A stretch of 64,000 nucleotides of DNA, taken from the NCBI RefSeq assembly GCF_003429665.1, contig NZ_QUWK01000007.1:123018-187017 (forward strand), in the 5' to 3' direction. This stretch comes from Sphaerochaeta halotolerans (GTDB lineage Bacteria > Spirochaetota > Spirochaetia > Sphaerochaetales > Sphaerochaetaceae). The translations under genes and the position numbers were made by a program. Of this stretch, positions 37,167-45,522 are shown piece after piece. Positions within the stretch are counted from its first letter, which is position 1. Each line of letters opens with the position of its first letter. The notes beneath the pieces were generated by a model, which saw only the letters and a list, made by a program, of their open reading frames with translations, did no database searches and was not told where the DNA came from.

Positions 37167-37934
37167 TTACAACACCACTTCTTCCAGCACATCAATCAAC
37201 AGTTGGTAATCCCCGTCAATCGCGCTGATATCAGCTTCAAGCAATCGGTCCGGGTCTATCATCGACCAGTCGATGTCAAAACCCGCATGTACCGAGAGCT
37301 GGTAGAAGAACAGCCGCGCTGCCCTTCCGTTTCCATCCCTGAATGGATGGAGTGCCTCTATCTCTCCCATGAAGAAAGCAAGGTCATTGATAAAGGTTTC
37401 TCTATCCAATCCTTTGAGGTAGTGTTCTTTCCTGAGACAGCTGAATATATCCTCAGCAGCGCTTTCAATAAACGCAGGATTGCAGAAAACGGTTCGTTTC
37501 GCAGCTGCCGTGGTACGTATCTGGCCAGCTGAGGGATAGACGTCACCGAACATCCTTCCATGTATGGTTTTCAGATATTCAAAATCATAGGTATTGTGCA
37601 CGGATTCGCTAAGCATCTCTGCAGTACGCAAGTTGGCCAACGACGCTTCCACTTTTTTTAGTTTTAATCGTTCCTTAATCGAAAAGAAGTTCACCAAAGT
37701 GGATGTACCAGGATAGACGGAATGATTATCGGGGGTTTTGGTATACTGCATGGCAAGCCCATGGTCCTCAATATACCGTTGAATCAATTCATCCGCTGTA
37801 ACCTCTTCCTCCAAAATGGAACGTGCGCTCTGTTCCTCTTCCTCAGAGAACTCATATCCTTCTGCCTCATGGTTGAACTTGATATAGTCGATGCATGCTT
37901 GCACACGGCCTGCTTTCATAAAAACACTAACCAT
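37167..37934 (-). CDS. Fic-domain protein with N-terminal antitoxin-like segment
   Basis: A 255-residue protein. The Fic active site is HPFRDGNGRAAR at about 190-201, so it should transfer AMP or another nucleotide-derived group to a protein hydroxyl. Residues about 18-60 (FNHEAEGYEFSEEEE then ITADELIQRYI-like ADELIQRYIEDHG) resemble the VbhA-type antitoxin, whose S/T-xxx-E-G motif blocks the active site; here it would be N-HEA-EG. The toxin is thus probably kept off by its own N-terminus. The start is 37934 or ATG 37919. No partner toxin or antitoxin gene adjoins. Confidence 0.88.
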   Translation of the reverse strand: MVSVFMKAGRVQACIDYIKFNHEAEGYEFSEEEEQSARSILEEEVTADELIQRYIEDHGLAMQYTKTPDNHSVYPGTSTLVNFFSIKERLKLKKVEASLANLRTAEMLSESVHNTYDFEYLKTIHGRMFGDVYPSAGQIRTTAAAKRTVFCNPAFIESAAEDIFSCLRKEHYLKGLDRETFINDLAFFMGEIEALHPFRDGNGRAARLFFYQLSVHAGFDIDWSMIDPDRLLEADISAIDGDYQLLIDVLEEVVL

Positions 37935-38051
37935 CCTTTTATCGTACCGGATCTTATATAATCCAGCTCAATAGTATCCTGAAGGGAACCTGCCCCATCT
38001 CGGTCTATGATATCCATACCAAAGAAGTGAGGTCAAGGTACAGGTGTAAGA

Positions 38052-38075
38052 AAAGAGCCCATTGCTGGGCTCTTT
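38052..38075 (-). terminator. terminator of the 38098-39252 gene
   Basis: Stem AAAGAGCCC with GGGCTCTTT, loop of six bases, followed on the minus strand by TCTT. Confidence 0.82.
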
Positions 38076-38097
38076 ATCCAAGAAATACTGTCTTTCC

Positions 38098-39252
38098 CTA
38101 GAAGGAGAAGCCCATATAGACGGTACCCTCGGCAAATTGCGGCATGCTGCTGGTCCCCTCGCTGAGAATAAGACCGTACTTCGCACTGGCTCCCAAGCTG
38201 AAGGTCTTGTTGAAATGGTACTCCAGCGCAGCCTTCGCAAAGGCACCATAGAGGAATGCATCCCCGCTGGTGGTTGCCAAGTCTGGTCCCCAGGTGAGGA
38301 AACCACCAATGCCGATATCGAAATCGGTCTTACCCATGCTGATATTGAGCATCGGAGCAATTGAAATGGTTCCTGCCTGGTCGAAGTTGGAAAGAGCTGT
38401 AGAGAAATCAAATGCCAATACGTCTTCTGCGGTATTTGTCCATCCATAGCTACTATAGAGGTACGGAGAATAGGCAAGTCCAAGGTCGACACCCAAGCCA
38501 AGAGAGTCATTGAAGGTCAACAGGTTCTCCATATGCACACCAAGCTCGGCTTGCAGATTGTATTTGTGATAGATATTCAGTGCAGGGTCCTGGAAGTTGA
38601 AAGTACCACCCAAGGTAAGGGTTGTACGTGAACGACTTTCCGCTTTCTTCTTCTCTTCCACGGGCTCTTCAGCTACCAGCAAGGGAGTTTCGGCTGCAGG
38701 TTCTTCCGCGACAACCGCAACCTCTTCAGCCGCTGCTACCGGTTCTTCAGCAACTACTTCCTCAGCTACAGGGGCTGGCTCTTCGGCCACTACTTCCTCA
38801 GCTACAGGGGCTGGCTCTTCGGCCACCACTTCCTCAGCTACAGGAGCCGGCTCTTCGGCCACCACTTCCTCAGCTACAGGAGCCGGCTCTTCAGCCACGA
38901 TCTCCTCAGTAGCAGGGGCTGGTTCACTGGCCACTACGGGTACTTCTTCTTCAGGCGGGAACATTGCCTCTGCTACCGAAGCGGCACTTCCACTGAAATG
39001 CTCACCATCGTAGGATTGCTGCAGGTAGAGGGTGTGGTCCACAGTCCCGTCGAGCCCTCGTTCAGTGTAACTGGTGACAGAAGAATCGACAACGGTCCAA
39101 TTATCCTCTTTCTCCCCATCAACTTGATAACGAAAGGTTGTTACCAAAGGATCTTCCAGCAACCATTCCCAGGTTACGACAACAGGAACGGCAAACAAGA
39201 ATGCCGGTAAAAGTATCAATGCGGCAAATACAGTAATGAATTTCCTTTTCAT
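38098..39252 (-). CDS. outer membrane protein with Glu/Pro/Val repeat linker
   Basis: A 384-residue secreted protein. Signal peptide about 1-21; a small beta-rich domain about 22-95 (WTVVDSSVTSYTERG); then tandem 12-residue repeats EEPAPVAEEVVA (about 108-170); then a barrel domain about 200-384 ending VYMGFSF with terminal Phe. The acidic Pro-rich repeats suggest an extended periplasmic spacer holding the N-terminal domain away from the barrel, as in proteins that cross the periplasm. Function unknown; no recognised family beyond the barrel. Confidence 0.75.
   Translation of the reverse strand: MKRKFITVFAALILLPAFLFAVPVVVTWEWLLEDPLVTTFRYQVDGEKEDNWTVVDSSVTSYTERGLDGTVDHTLYLQQSYDGEHFSGSAASVAEAMFPPEEEVPVVASEPAPATEEIVAEEPAPVAEEVVAEEPAPVAEEVVAEEPAPVAEEVVAEEPAPVAEEVVAEEPVAAAEEVAVVAEEPAAETPLLVAEEPVEEKKKAESRSRTTLTLGGTFNFQDPALNIYHKYNLQAELGVHMENLLTFNDSLGLGVDLGLAYSPYLYSSYGWTNTAEDVLAFDFSTALSNFDQAGTISIAPMLNISMGKTDFDIGIGGFLTWGPDLATTSGDAFLYGAFAKAALEYHFNKTFSLGASAKYGLILSEGTSSMPQFAEGTVYMGFSF
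38750..38929. repeat. five tandem 36-bp coding repeats
   Basis: Units start at 38750, 38786, 38822, 38858 and 38894; the middle ones differ at only a few positions, while the last is more diverged. They encode EEPAPVAEEVVA. The near identity of neighbouring units suggests recent copy-number change by slippage. Confidence 0.92.
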
Positions 39253-39424
39253 AACTATGAAACTCCTCTCTGCGACTCTTTATGGGGTCACAGCAATCAT
39301 ATAGCAAAACCAACTATAGGTATCATACACTTCTGCAATCATTATAACAAGCAAATGAACATTTGGTAACCCTACTTATTCACCATCTTGCCACAGATAT
39401 GACATATTCTGTACGCTTCTTCAT

Positions 39425-40003
39425 ATGAAGCACCTACAAACATTGGCAATATTTTGTGGAAGCAGCACAGGAGTGAACCCCCGCTTTGCCGAGGGAGCCC
39501 GGGAATTGGGCGCTGCCATGGCAGAAAGGAACCTTTCCTTGGTATATGGAGGGGGAAATCGTGGGTTGATGGGTATCGTTGCCCAAAGTCTCTACGATCG
39601 TGGAGGAAAGGTCATCGGTGTTCTGCCCGAAGCGCTAAACAGGAGTGACATTCGACTGCATACAGTTGAAGACGAACTGATTATTGTGCCAACGATGCAT
39701 GAACGAAAAGCCAAGATGTATTCACTCGCTGATGCATTTACTGCACTTCCCGGTGGAATTGGTACGCTGGAAGAAATTCTGGAAATCTTTACGTGGTTGC
39801 AGTTGGGGTACCACCAGAAGCCTGTGGCTATCCTTAACCTTGCAGGGTTTTACGACCAATTGCTGGATTTCCTCTCCTACAGTGTTACTCAAGGTTTTCT
39901 CAAACAGGATCACCTGGATGTTTTAATCGTAGACCAAGACGTCGCTGCGCTGCTTGAAAGACTCGAAGGATGGGAACCCAAACTGAGTGATAAACTCTCA
40001 TAG
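39425..40003 (+). CDS. LOG-family protein (cytokinin-activating type)
   Basis: A 192-residue Rossmann-like enzyme. PGGIGTLEE and MHERKAKMY are the LOG motifs; YGGGNRGLMG binds the phosphate. LOG proteins cleave nucleoside 5'-monophosphates to free base and ribose 5-phosphate; bacterial members often act as nucleotide salvage or clean-up enzymes. A TTGCCA (39388-39393), 18 bases, TACGCT (39412-39417), seven bases, ATG arrangement suggests a leaderless mRNA, but the -10 is weak. Confidence 0.9.
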   Translation: MKHLQTLAIFCGSSTGVNPRFAEGARELGAAMAERNLSLVYGGGNRGLMGIVAQSLYDRGGKVIGVLPEALNRSDIRLHTVEDELIIVPTMHERKAKMYSLADAFTALPGGIGTLEEILEIFTWLQLGYHQKPVAILNLAGFYDQLLDFLSYSVTQGFLKQDHLDVLIVDQDVAALLERLEGWEPKLSDKLS

Positions 40004-40034
40004 ATGAACAGTAGCAAAACGCTATCAATCGAGC

Positions 40035-40040
40035 TATGCT
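40035..40040 (+). promoter_or_regulatory. yitT -10 element, six bases before ATG
   Basis: TATGCT ends six bases before ATG 40047. There is no good -35 and no ribosome site. It is one of several such placements in the window. Confidence 0.4.
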
Positions 40041-40046
40041 ATACAC

Positions 40047-40979
40047 ATGACTAAACGAAACTATCATCTGCTTGAACTCTTCTATATTATAGTGGGGTCC
40101 TTCCTCACTGCCGCAGGTGTTGCCCTTTTCTCCTCACCTGCAAGAATTGCCAGTGGTGGGGTAAGCGGTATTGCAATTATCATTTACCACACACTGCAGT
40201 TCGACACCGGTTTATCCATATTACTTCTCTCCATTCCACTCTTCTTGCTCGGGGTGGCCATATTTGGGAGACAATATGGAATGAAATCGCTGCTGGGAAC
40301 CATCCTTCTCTCACTTTTCACCTCACTGATCAACGCATGGGTTGGCTATGACGGATTGCTGGATTATTCGAAAGATCTTTCGGTATTGCTCTCGGCAATT
40401 TCAGCTGGCGTCCTGATGGGATTGGGAGTGGGATTGGTACTCCGTAGTGGGGCAAACACTGGGGGAACAGACATCCTCGCCCAAATAGTTGCACGGTTCA
40501 CCCCACTTTCCACGGGGACCGCACTGTTTCTTGTTGATGCAGTTATCATCGCTTCCAGTGCCTTCATTTTCTCACTTGAGATGGCATTATATGCAACCAT
40601 GACCGTCTATATCGTAGGAGTGACCGTTGACAAGGTGGTGTTATCCTTTGGAACAAGGTCCGCAAAGACGGTCTTCATCATCAGTGAAAAACGACAAATC
40701 ATCCAGGAACAGATTCTCAAGGAATTGGGACATGGAGGAACCATCCTCAATGGACAGGGGATGTTCACCGGGCTTGACCGACCGGTCATCATGACGGTAG
40801 TGGCAAACAACAAAGTGGGGGAGCTCACCAATATTGTGCACCGCTCTGACAAGCAGGCCTTCATGGTTGTACAGGAAGCATACAAGGTCCTCGGTGAGGG
40901 ATTCACCCCCATCGAGGAAGCTGCTTGGGCAGGTTTATCAGATGTCACTCAAAAAAGAAGTAGAGTGAAACGTTCCTAG
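40047..40979 (+). CDS. YitT-family membrane protein
   Basis: A 310-residue inner-membrane protein: five or so helices within about residues 10-215 (IVGSFLTAAGVALFSSPAR, SGGVSGIAIIIYH; later RSGANTGGTDILAQIV), and a soluble C-terminal DUF2179 domain (about 220-300, ILNGQGMFTGLDRPVIMTVV). The family transports unknown substrates. The stop shares the palindrome CTAG with the convergent nucleotidyltransferase. Confidence 0.9.
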   Translation: MTKRNYHLLELFYIIVGSFLTAAGVALFSSPARIASGGVSGIAIIIYHTLQFDTGLSILLLSIPLFLLGVAIFGRQYGMKSLLGTILLSLFTSLINAWVGYDGLLDYSKDLSVLLSAISAGVLMGLGVGLVLRSGANTGGTDILAQIVARFTPLSTGTALFLVDAVIIASSAFIFSLEMALYATMTVYIVGVTVDKVVLSFGTRSAKTVFIISEKRQIIQEQILKELGHGGTILNGQGMFTGLDRPVIMTVVANNKVGELTNIVHRSDKQAFMVVQEAYKVLGEGFTPIEEAAWAGLSDVTQKRSRVKRS

Positions 40980-41884
40980 AGTTTCCAGAGCTTATCTGGG
41001 TAATATCCTGAAGACACCTTTTTGGCAAGCTCATGCTTCACAATATCCTTGTCCTCACTATACGTCATTCCGAACCAGCTCTCCTGGGTGGTATAGAAAC
41101 GCATCTTTCCCTCCCCGTTTGTTACAATATTGCTGGCTCCATTGGGCAGATAACACTCAATCTTCTCACTGGTGATATGTTCCTTGATAAACGAATCCCA
41201 GTAGTGGTTAAAACTTTCGAAGGCTGTGGGTGAGAATCCGAAGAAATTCATGGAAACCCACTCTTTACCAGTAAGAACGATATCACCGGAAGGCTGGTGA
41301 CTCACCACCTTATCCCCTTCATACCCTATCTTGGTATGCTCTTCCATGCTTACAAGATAGCCATCCTCGACATTACAGATAGCGCGACTGACCGTTCCAC
41401 TCTTGCTCATCGTATGGTCAAGGACGTAACCCACCATGGCATGTTCTTTGCTTCCTGGCTCCAAGGCAGAGAGATGTTCAGCCAAGATGGCAAATGCCTC
41501 TCTACCATAGTAGTCATCGGCATTGATGACTGCAAAGGGTTCCTTCACAACGTTCTCCGCACAGAGAACTGCATGGATGGTTCCCCAAGGCTTTTTCCTG
41601 TTGCCGGCGAGTCGTATTTGTTCTTCAGAGAGGAGCGCATCTTGGCTCTGGAAAACATAGGTGGCATCCATATTGTTTGCAATACGGTCGAACAACCGCT
41701 CACGGAAATCCTTCTCAATATCCTTGCGTATGATAAAGACAACTTTCTCAAAGCCACTGCGATGGGCATCATAGACACCATAATCCAACAACGTCTCTCC
41801 ATGGTTTCCTACGCTGTCAATCTGCTTGATGCCGCCATAGCGACTTCCCATACCAGCTGCCATTACCAAAAGTGTTGGTTTCAT
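40976..41884 (-). CDS. sugar-nucleotidyltransferase-like protein
   Basis: About 302 residues. The N-terminus has the nucleotide-binding MAAGMGSRYGGIKQ (GxGxR with Lys), and DADDYYGREAF-like NADDYYGREAF is the metal/nucleotide Asp region. It resembles NDP-sugar pyrophosphorylase-type enzymes, but the sugar is not known. ATG 41884 is chosen: GAGGAG lies nine bases before it; the longer TTG start is unlikely. Confidence 0.85.
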   Translation of the reverse strand: MKPTLLVMAAGMGSRYGGIKQIDSVGNHGETLLDYGVYDAHRSGFEKVVFIIRKDIEKDFRERLFDRIANNMDATYVFQSQDALLSEEQIRLAGNRKKPWGTIHAVLCAENVVKEPFAVINADDYYGREAFAILAEHLSALEPGSKEHAMVGYVLDHTMSKSGTVSRAICNVEDGYLVSMEEHTKIGYEGDKVVSHQPSGDIVLTGKEWVSMNFFGFSPTAFESFNHYWDSFIKEHITSEKIECYLPNGASNIVTNGEGKMRFYTTQESWFGMTYSEDKDIVKHELAKKVSSGYYPDKLWKL

Positions 41885-41961
41885 GCTTTCTCTCCTCAAA
41901 TCTGTGCTCGGATGATTTTATTCTAGCTTCTCTGCCTAAGACAGTCAAATGAAAGGTACCA

Positions 41962-42061
41962 ATACCCCAGGGCAAGCCCTGGACTCAGGAGGCGTTGCCT
42001 CCTTTTCCGCCCCAAGGGACGGGGTATCTCACCTTGCTTTCCCGGCACTCTCTCGGGAGAG
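41962..42061. other. hairpin-rich GC-dense non-coding stretch
   Basis: ATACCCC (41962-41968) pairs with GGGGTAT (42021-42027) and encloses a hairpin at 41969-41980 (AGGG/CCCT) and a seven-bp hairpin at 41987-42003 (AGGAGGC/GCCTCCT). A further stem CTCTC/GAGAG lies at 42048-42061. It may be a structured RNA or a dispersed palindromic repeat; strand is undetermined. Long frames on both strands through it look like artefacts of its composition. Confidence 0.45.
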
Positions 42062-42149
42062 GAACCTTCCTGCTGATTCCTTTCCTCTCGCTCCGTTGGT
42101 GAATGAAGAAACAGTGGTAAAACAGAGAGGCATGGAGTATGCTGTGTGC

Positions 42150-42455
42150 ATGAACAATCGAGAATGGTACACAGAAGCGATGCGTTTCTGTCAGTTATCC
42201 AAGTCTTGCGCATCCTGTCCTTATCAGTTGCTGTCAGGTGGTATAGACGCACCTAGCAGCAATGATATACCCTGTTTTTCCTCCAAGGAAGCATTACTCG
42301 CTTTGGATGCATGGCTTTCCGAGGAATATGCATACAGCAATGATGATGTGGATATGGAAGAAGATGACCACCAGTGGCTCCAAGACCTCTTACGGGTCCA
42401 GTTCCATGAGGAAGAGAGCGAAGAAGACACGTTCTTCGACGATGATCTTTTCTAG
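42150..42455 (+). CDS. hypothetical Cys-containing protein with acidic tail
   Basis: About 101 residues. The N-terminal part has FCQLSKSCASCPYQ (C-x6-C-x2-C), which could bind a metal; the C-terminal third is very acidic (EEESEEDTFFDDDLF). No family recognised. ATG 42150 is preferred because TATGCT ends six bases before it, as in yitT; ATG 42132 (adding six residues) is also possible. Longer upstream frames run through the hairpin-rich region and are rejected. The stop shares CTAG with the convergent gene. Confidence 0.5.
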   Translation: MNNREWYTEAMRFCQLSKSCASCPYQLLSGGIDAPSSNDIPCFSSKEALLALDAWLSEEYAYSNDDVDMEEDDHQWLQDLLRVQFHEEESEEDTFFDDDLF

Positions 42456-43033
42456 ATTACCTCAATACTCAGCTGAATAGCCGCTGAGTACCACCCTGTT
42501 GCGTAAAGGTCGGGATTGAAGTCAGGAATCTCAGCAAGAATATCCCCTGTCTCATAGAGGATTGTATCATTATTCCCATAGACTCCACGCACACCCAAAT
42601 CCTTCTCCATGGCTTGTTGTCCAGCAACACTGACTGCCCTAGCGATATTGCTCGATACATGTACGGTAAAAGGTATTACTGACTCCTGCCCCTGGGGCAA
42701 CGGTTCTCCCTCATCCAATACAAAAGCAAACCGTTCCTGGTTCCCATCTTCTCCAGGGCGAATGGCCAAACGGAATTTGCTGATGCTGTTATTGGAAATC
42801 AGTGTATAGGACCCTACCCTGATGATACTGTTCCTGCTGGCAGAAAGATTGAAATCAAGGGCCGCATCATTCTGTTCAACACGGAAGATTTCAGTAATTG
42901 GCATCCTGCCTTCAACTCTCACATTGGTAAACGGAAGCGGAGTCGCAGAAAGTACAGCTCCTTCTACAAGGAGGAAACATAGGATAGGAAGTATAAGCTT
43001 CAAGCGGAACTTCATCCGATTCCATTTCATCAT
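42452..43033 (-). CDS. secreted protein of unknown function, leaderless
   Basis: About 193 residues with a signal peptide (hydrophobic stretch LKLILPILCFLLVEGAVLSA). The mature part is beta-rich with no motif recognised; the C-terminus (AAIQLSIEVI) lacks a terminal Phe, so it may be periplasmic. The start ATG 43033 is fixed by the promoter: TTGACA, 17 bases, TACACT, then six bases and ATG. The nearby ATGs 43030 and 43015 are alternatives. Confidence 0.7.
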   Translation of the reverse strand: MMKWNRMKFRLKLILPILCFLLVEGAVLSATPLPFTNVRVEGRMPITEIFRVEQNDAALDFNLSASRNSIIRVGSYTLISNNSISKFRLAIRPGEDGNQERFAFVLDEGEPLPQGQESVIPFTVHVSSNIARAVSVAGQQAMEKDLGVRGVYGNNDTILYETGDILAEIPDFNPDLYATGWYSAAIQLSIEVI

Positions 43034-43039
43034 ACAGAA

Positions 43040-43068
43040 AGTGTAATAATGTGCATAACCCATGTCAA
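43040..43068 (-). promoter_or_regulatory. promoter with consensus -35 ending six bases before ATG
   Basis: On the minus strand TTGACA (43068-43063), a 17-base spacer and TACACT (43045-43040). ATG 43033 falls at the predicted first transcribed base. Confidence 0.8.
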
Positions 43069-43189
43069 GAGTTATGAATATTCTTTCCCATTTCATGTAA
43101 TAATCTAACAAAAAATACTCTTTTATTATTTATATATTATCATTTTATATCTATCCTACCTCATGTCATACGATTTCCAAGAGCTCCCC

Positions 43190-43219
43190 TTGACACTCCC
43201 CTTTCCTCTGCCGTAGGAT
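43190..43219 (+). promoter_or_regulatory. tRNA-Arg promoter
   Basis: TTGACA (43190-43195), an 18-base spacer and TAGGAT (43214-43219), eleven bases before the tRNA. Confidence 0.7.
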
Positions 43220-43229
43220 ACTGAAGAAT

Positions 43230-43303
43230 GGGCTCGTAGCTCAGCTGGATAGAGCGTCTCCCTCCGGAGGAGAAGGCCGTGCGTTCGAATCGCGCCGGGC
43301 TCA
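43230..43303 (+). tRNA. tRNA-Arg (anticodon CCG)
   Basis: A 74-base cloverleaf. The acceptor stem GGGCTCG pairs with CGGGCTC (two G-U pairs), D arm TAGCTCAGCTGGATAGAGC, anticodon stem TCTCC/GGAGA with loop CTCCGGA (anticodon CCG at 43264-43266), and T loop TTCGAAT. Discriminator base A at 43303; CCA is not encoded. Confidence 0.96.
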
Positions 43304-43308
43304 TCGTG

Positions 43309-43333
43309 AAAGGAAGTCATCAAGGCTTCCTTT
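43309..43333. terminator. possible hairpin terminator after tRNA-Arg
   Basis: AAAGGAAG (43309-43316) pairs with CTTCCTTT (43326-43333), partly inside the GH3 stop region. It has few T residues after it. Confidence 0.4.
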
Positions 43334-45452
43334 CCTTGTATTCGACGGCCTGATGTAATCGAATATCCCTGCTACTCGAGCCGATTCTGATCTCATATTG
43401 CCCTTCATCACTGAATAACTGCCATGAGTCAACATCCCATCGAGAAAACGCCTCTGAAGAGACAGAAAACGCAACCTTTGTCTTCTCCCCTGCCTTGAGA
43501 AATACCTTCTTGAATCCTTTCAGCTCTTGCTTTGCTCGATAGACCTTGGGAACCAAGGGGTGTATGTAGAGCTGGGCTACCTCTGCTGCAGAAACAGCAG
43601 AGACATTTGCAAGCGAAAAGATGACTGAGAAACACCCATTGGCTTGCTCGGTTATCTTCAAATCTTCATAGGAAAAGGCAGCATAACTCAATCCATGACC
43701 AAAACAGTACAGTGGGGATGGCCCTTCACTGTCAAATTGACGGTAGCCAACCATAAGATTCTCTGTATAGTCTATGGAACTCACCTGGCGTACCTTGGGA
43801 TCTCCCTGCCCCTTGTGGATTCGTGTGAGGGAGAAGGACGCATAGTCCGATGGGTAGTTGCGCATCGACCGGTAGTCGGAAAGCGAGAAAGCAATGGAAA
43901 ACGGCAGCTTCCCTGAAGGAGAGACAGTTCCAAAGAGTATATCTCGCAAGGCCTCCGCCGTTGATGAGCCCAGATAAGAGGTCCAGAGGATTGCCGATAT
44001 CTTGTCATTGAATGGGGTGAGATGGAGTGCTCCTCCACTCTGTACGATCAGAATGGTCCTCTTATTCAGCTTGCTTGCATGCTCAATCGAACGGAGTGTT
44101 GCACGATCGAGCTCCCATGGACGATCGTATGCCTCCGATTCTTCGATGTGGTTGAAACCAACAACCAGGACGATAGCATCAGAGGCGGCAACTTTTTTCC
44201 GGTATGAGGGGTTGCGGTACCAATGTCGAGGCAGGCAGGTTGCACGGGATTCCATTGATGAAGCAAAAGGTTTTGGTGGCTCGAGCAACTGAATCATCGA
44301 CGAACCTCCGCCTTGGGCTACGCGGAAGGCATTGTCTCCTCCAATGCAGAGTTTCCAGGAAGGATTGAGGGGAAGCACTGGTCCTTCGTTTTTCAAGAGC
44401 ACTACACTTTCACGTGCTACTTGCAACGCCGTTTTTCGATGGTTCGCATCCCCTACCTGTAGAACAGGATCGGCAAGAGGGCAGGTAAACAATCCAGCTT
44501 TTTCATACGCTGAGAGGAGATGAAGCACTTTCTTGTCGATTGCGTCTTCCTTGACTACACCTCGTCCAAGGGCATCCATAACGCGTTCTTTCTGCAGGTA
44601 TTTGCCGCCTGGCATCTCCAAGTCGACACCAGAGGTGAGCACCCCATCTGTGCTGTACAGGGAATTCCAATCGCTGACAACCAGTCCATCAAACTGCCAT
44701 TCTCCCCTCAGTATTCCCTCCAAAAGATAGGCATGCTCACTTGCATAGGTCCCATTGACTTGGTTATAGCTGGTCATCACCCCAAGCGAACCAGCATCCA
44801 ATGCTTGTTTGAATGCAGGAAGATAGAGCTCCCTGAGTGTTCTCTCGTCAACCACAGAGTTGGATTTATGCCGGTCGTACTCGCTATTGTTACAGGCAAA
44901 GTGCTTCACTGTGGTAATGACGGGGTGCCTCTTTACCCCCAAGATGTATGCTCCCGCCATCTGACCGGTAAGAAAGGGATCCTCACCAAAATATTCAAAG
45001 TTCCTTCCACAAACTGGAACCCGTGCAAGATTCACGCCGGGGGCAAGCAGGACTCCGATTCCCAGCGCACGACACTCAGCCCCAATACGCTCCCCTACCT
45101 CGGTGATCAGCGGAGTATTCCAAGTCGCGGCCATGGCCACTGCTGCAGGGAAATCGGTTACCGGGGCATTCCACCCCCTGAGTCCAAGCGTTGCATCACT
45201 GGTCCATATCGGTTTCAAGCCAACACGCGCAATACCGGGGATACAGAACTCATCCTGTCCACTGAGCAAGGTAATCTTTTCTTCAAGGGTCAAGAGCGCA
45301 AGCAACTGTTTGGCTTTCGATGGTTCCTCACTCGGTGGTAGCTGGAGATCCATCGGCTCATAATCCTGCTGGATATCCCGACTTTTCAGCGTTCGCTGCA
45401 TACGTAACTGGACCACACGTTTTCCCAACTTTGCAAACCATCGCATCACCAC
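43320..45452 (-). CDS. glycoside hydrolase family 3 beta-glycosidase
   Basis: A 710-residue enzyme without signal peptide, so cytoplasmic. The GH3 N-terminal barrel has VKHFACNNSE and the nucleophile Asp in LVVSDWNSLYS. The C-terminal sandwich holds LVVGFNHIEES and a FnIII-like domain (about 600-700). Such enzymes cut beta-linked gluco- or xylo-oligosaccharides taken up by the cell; the exact sugar cannot be read from sequence. GTG 45452 has GGAGG six bases before; ATG 45446 is the alternative. Confidence 0.94.
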   Translation of the reverse strand: MVMRWFAKLGKRVVQLRMQRTLKSRDIQQDYEPMDLQLPPSEEPSKAKQLLALLTLEEKITLLSGQDEFCIPGIARVGLKPIWTSDATLGLRGWNAPVTDFPAAVAMAATWNTPLITEVGERIGAECRALGIGVLLAPGVNLARVPVCGRNFEYFGEDPFLTGQMAGAYILGVKRHPVITTVKHFACNNSEYDRHKSNSVVDERTLRELYLPAFKQALDAGSLGVMTSYNQVNGTYASEHAYLLEGILRGEWQFDGLVVSDWNSLYSTDGVLTSGVDLEMPGGKYLQKERVMDALGRGVVKEDAIDKKVLHLLSAYEKAGLFTCPLADPVLQVGDANHRKTALQVARESVVLLKNEGPVLPLNPSWKLCIGGDNAFRVAQGGGSSMIQLLEPPKPFASSMESRATCLPRHWYRNPSYRKKVAASDAIVLVVGFNHIEESEAYDRPWELDRATLRSIEHASKLNKRTILIVQSGGALHLTPFNDKISAILWTSYLGSSTAEALRDILFGTVSPSGKLPFSIAFSLSDYRSMRNYPSDYASFSLTRIHKGQGDPKVRQVSSIDYTENLMVGYRQFDSEGPSPLYCFGHGLSYAAFSYEDLKITEQANGCFSVIFSLANVSAVSAAEVAQLYIHPLVPKVYRAKQELKGFKKVFLKAGEKTKVAFSVSSEAFSRWDVDSWQLFSDEGQYEIRIGSSSRDIRLHQAVEYKERKP

Positions 45453-45486
45453 AGCACACCTCCGAAGGCCAGTATATCATGCACAC

Positions 45487-45516
45487 TTGCCTTTGCATGG
45501 AAAAACTCGGTACTGT
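45487..45516 (+). promoter_or_regulatory. possible ymdB-like gene promoter
   Basis: TTGCCT (45487-45492), 18 bases, TACTGT (45511-45516), six bases, ATG 45523. The -10 is weak, and AGGTG just before the ATG could act as a short ribosome site. Confidence 0.4.
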
Positions 45517-45522
45517 AGGTGC

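Noticed and set aside
37968..38510. A 180-codon minus-strand frame
   Set aside because: It overlaps a terminator and the strand-matched outer-membrane gene in another frame; Trp/Arg/Ser-rich composition is typical of a shadow.
38750..38929. Regular repeats reminiscent of a CRISPR array
   Set aside because: Units are directly adjacent without spacers and lie in frame within a coding gene.
41949..42131. N-terminal extension of the 42150 gene through the hairpin region
   Set aside because: Frames on both strands are open there because of composition; residues are low-complexity Pro/Ser/Arg and no ribosome site fits.
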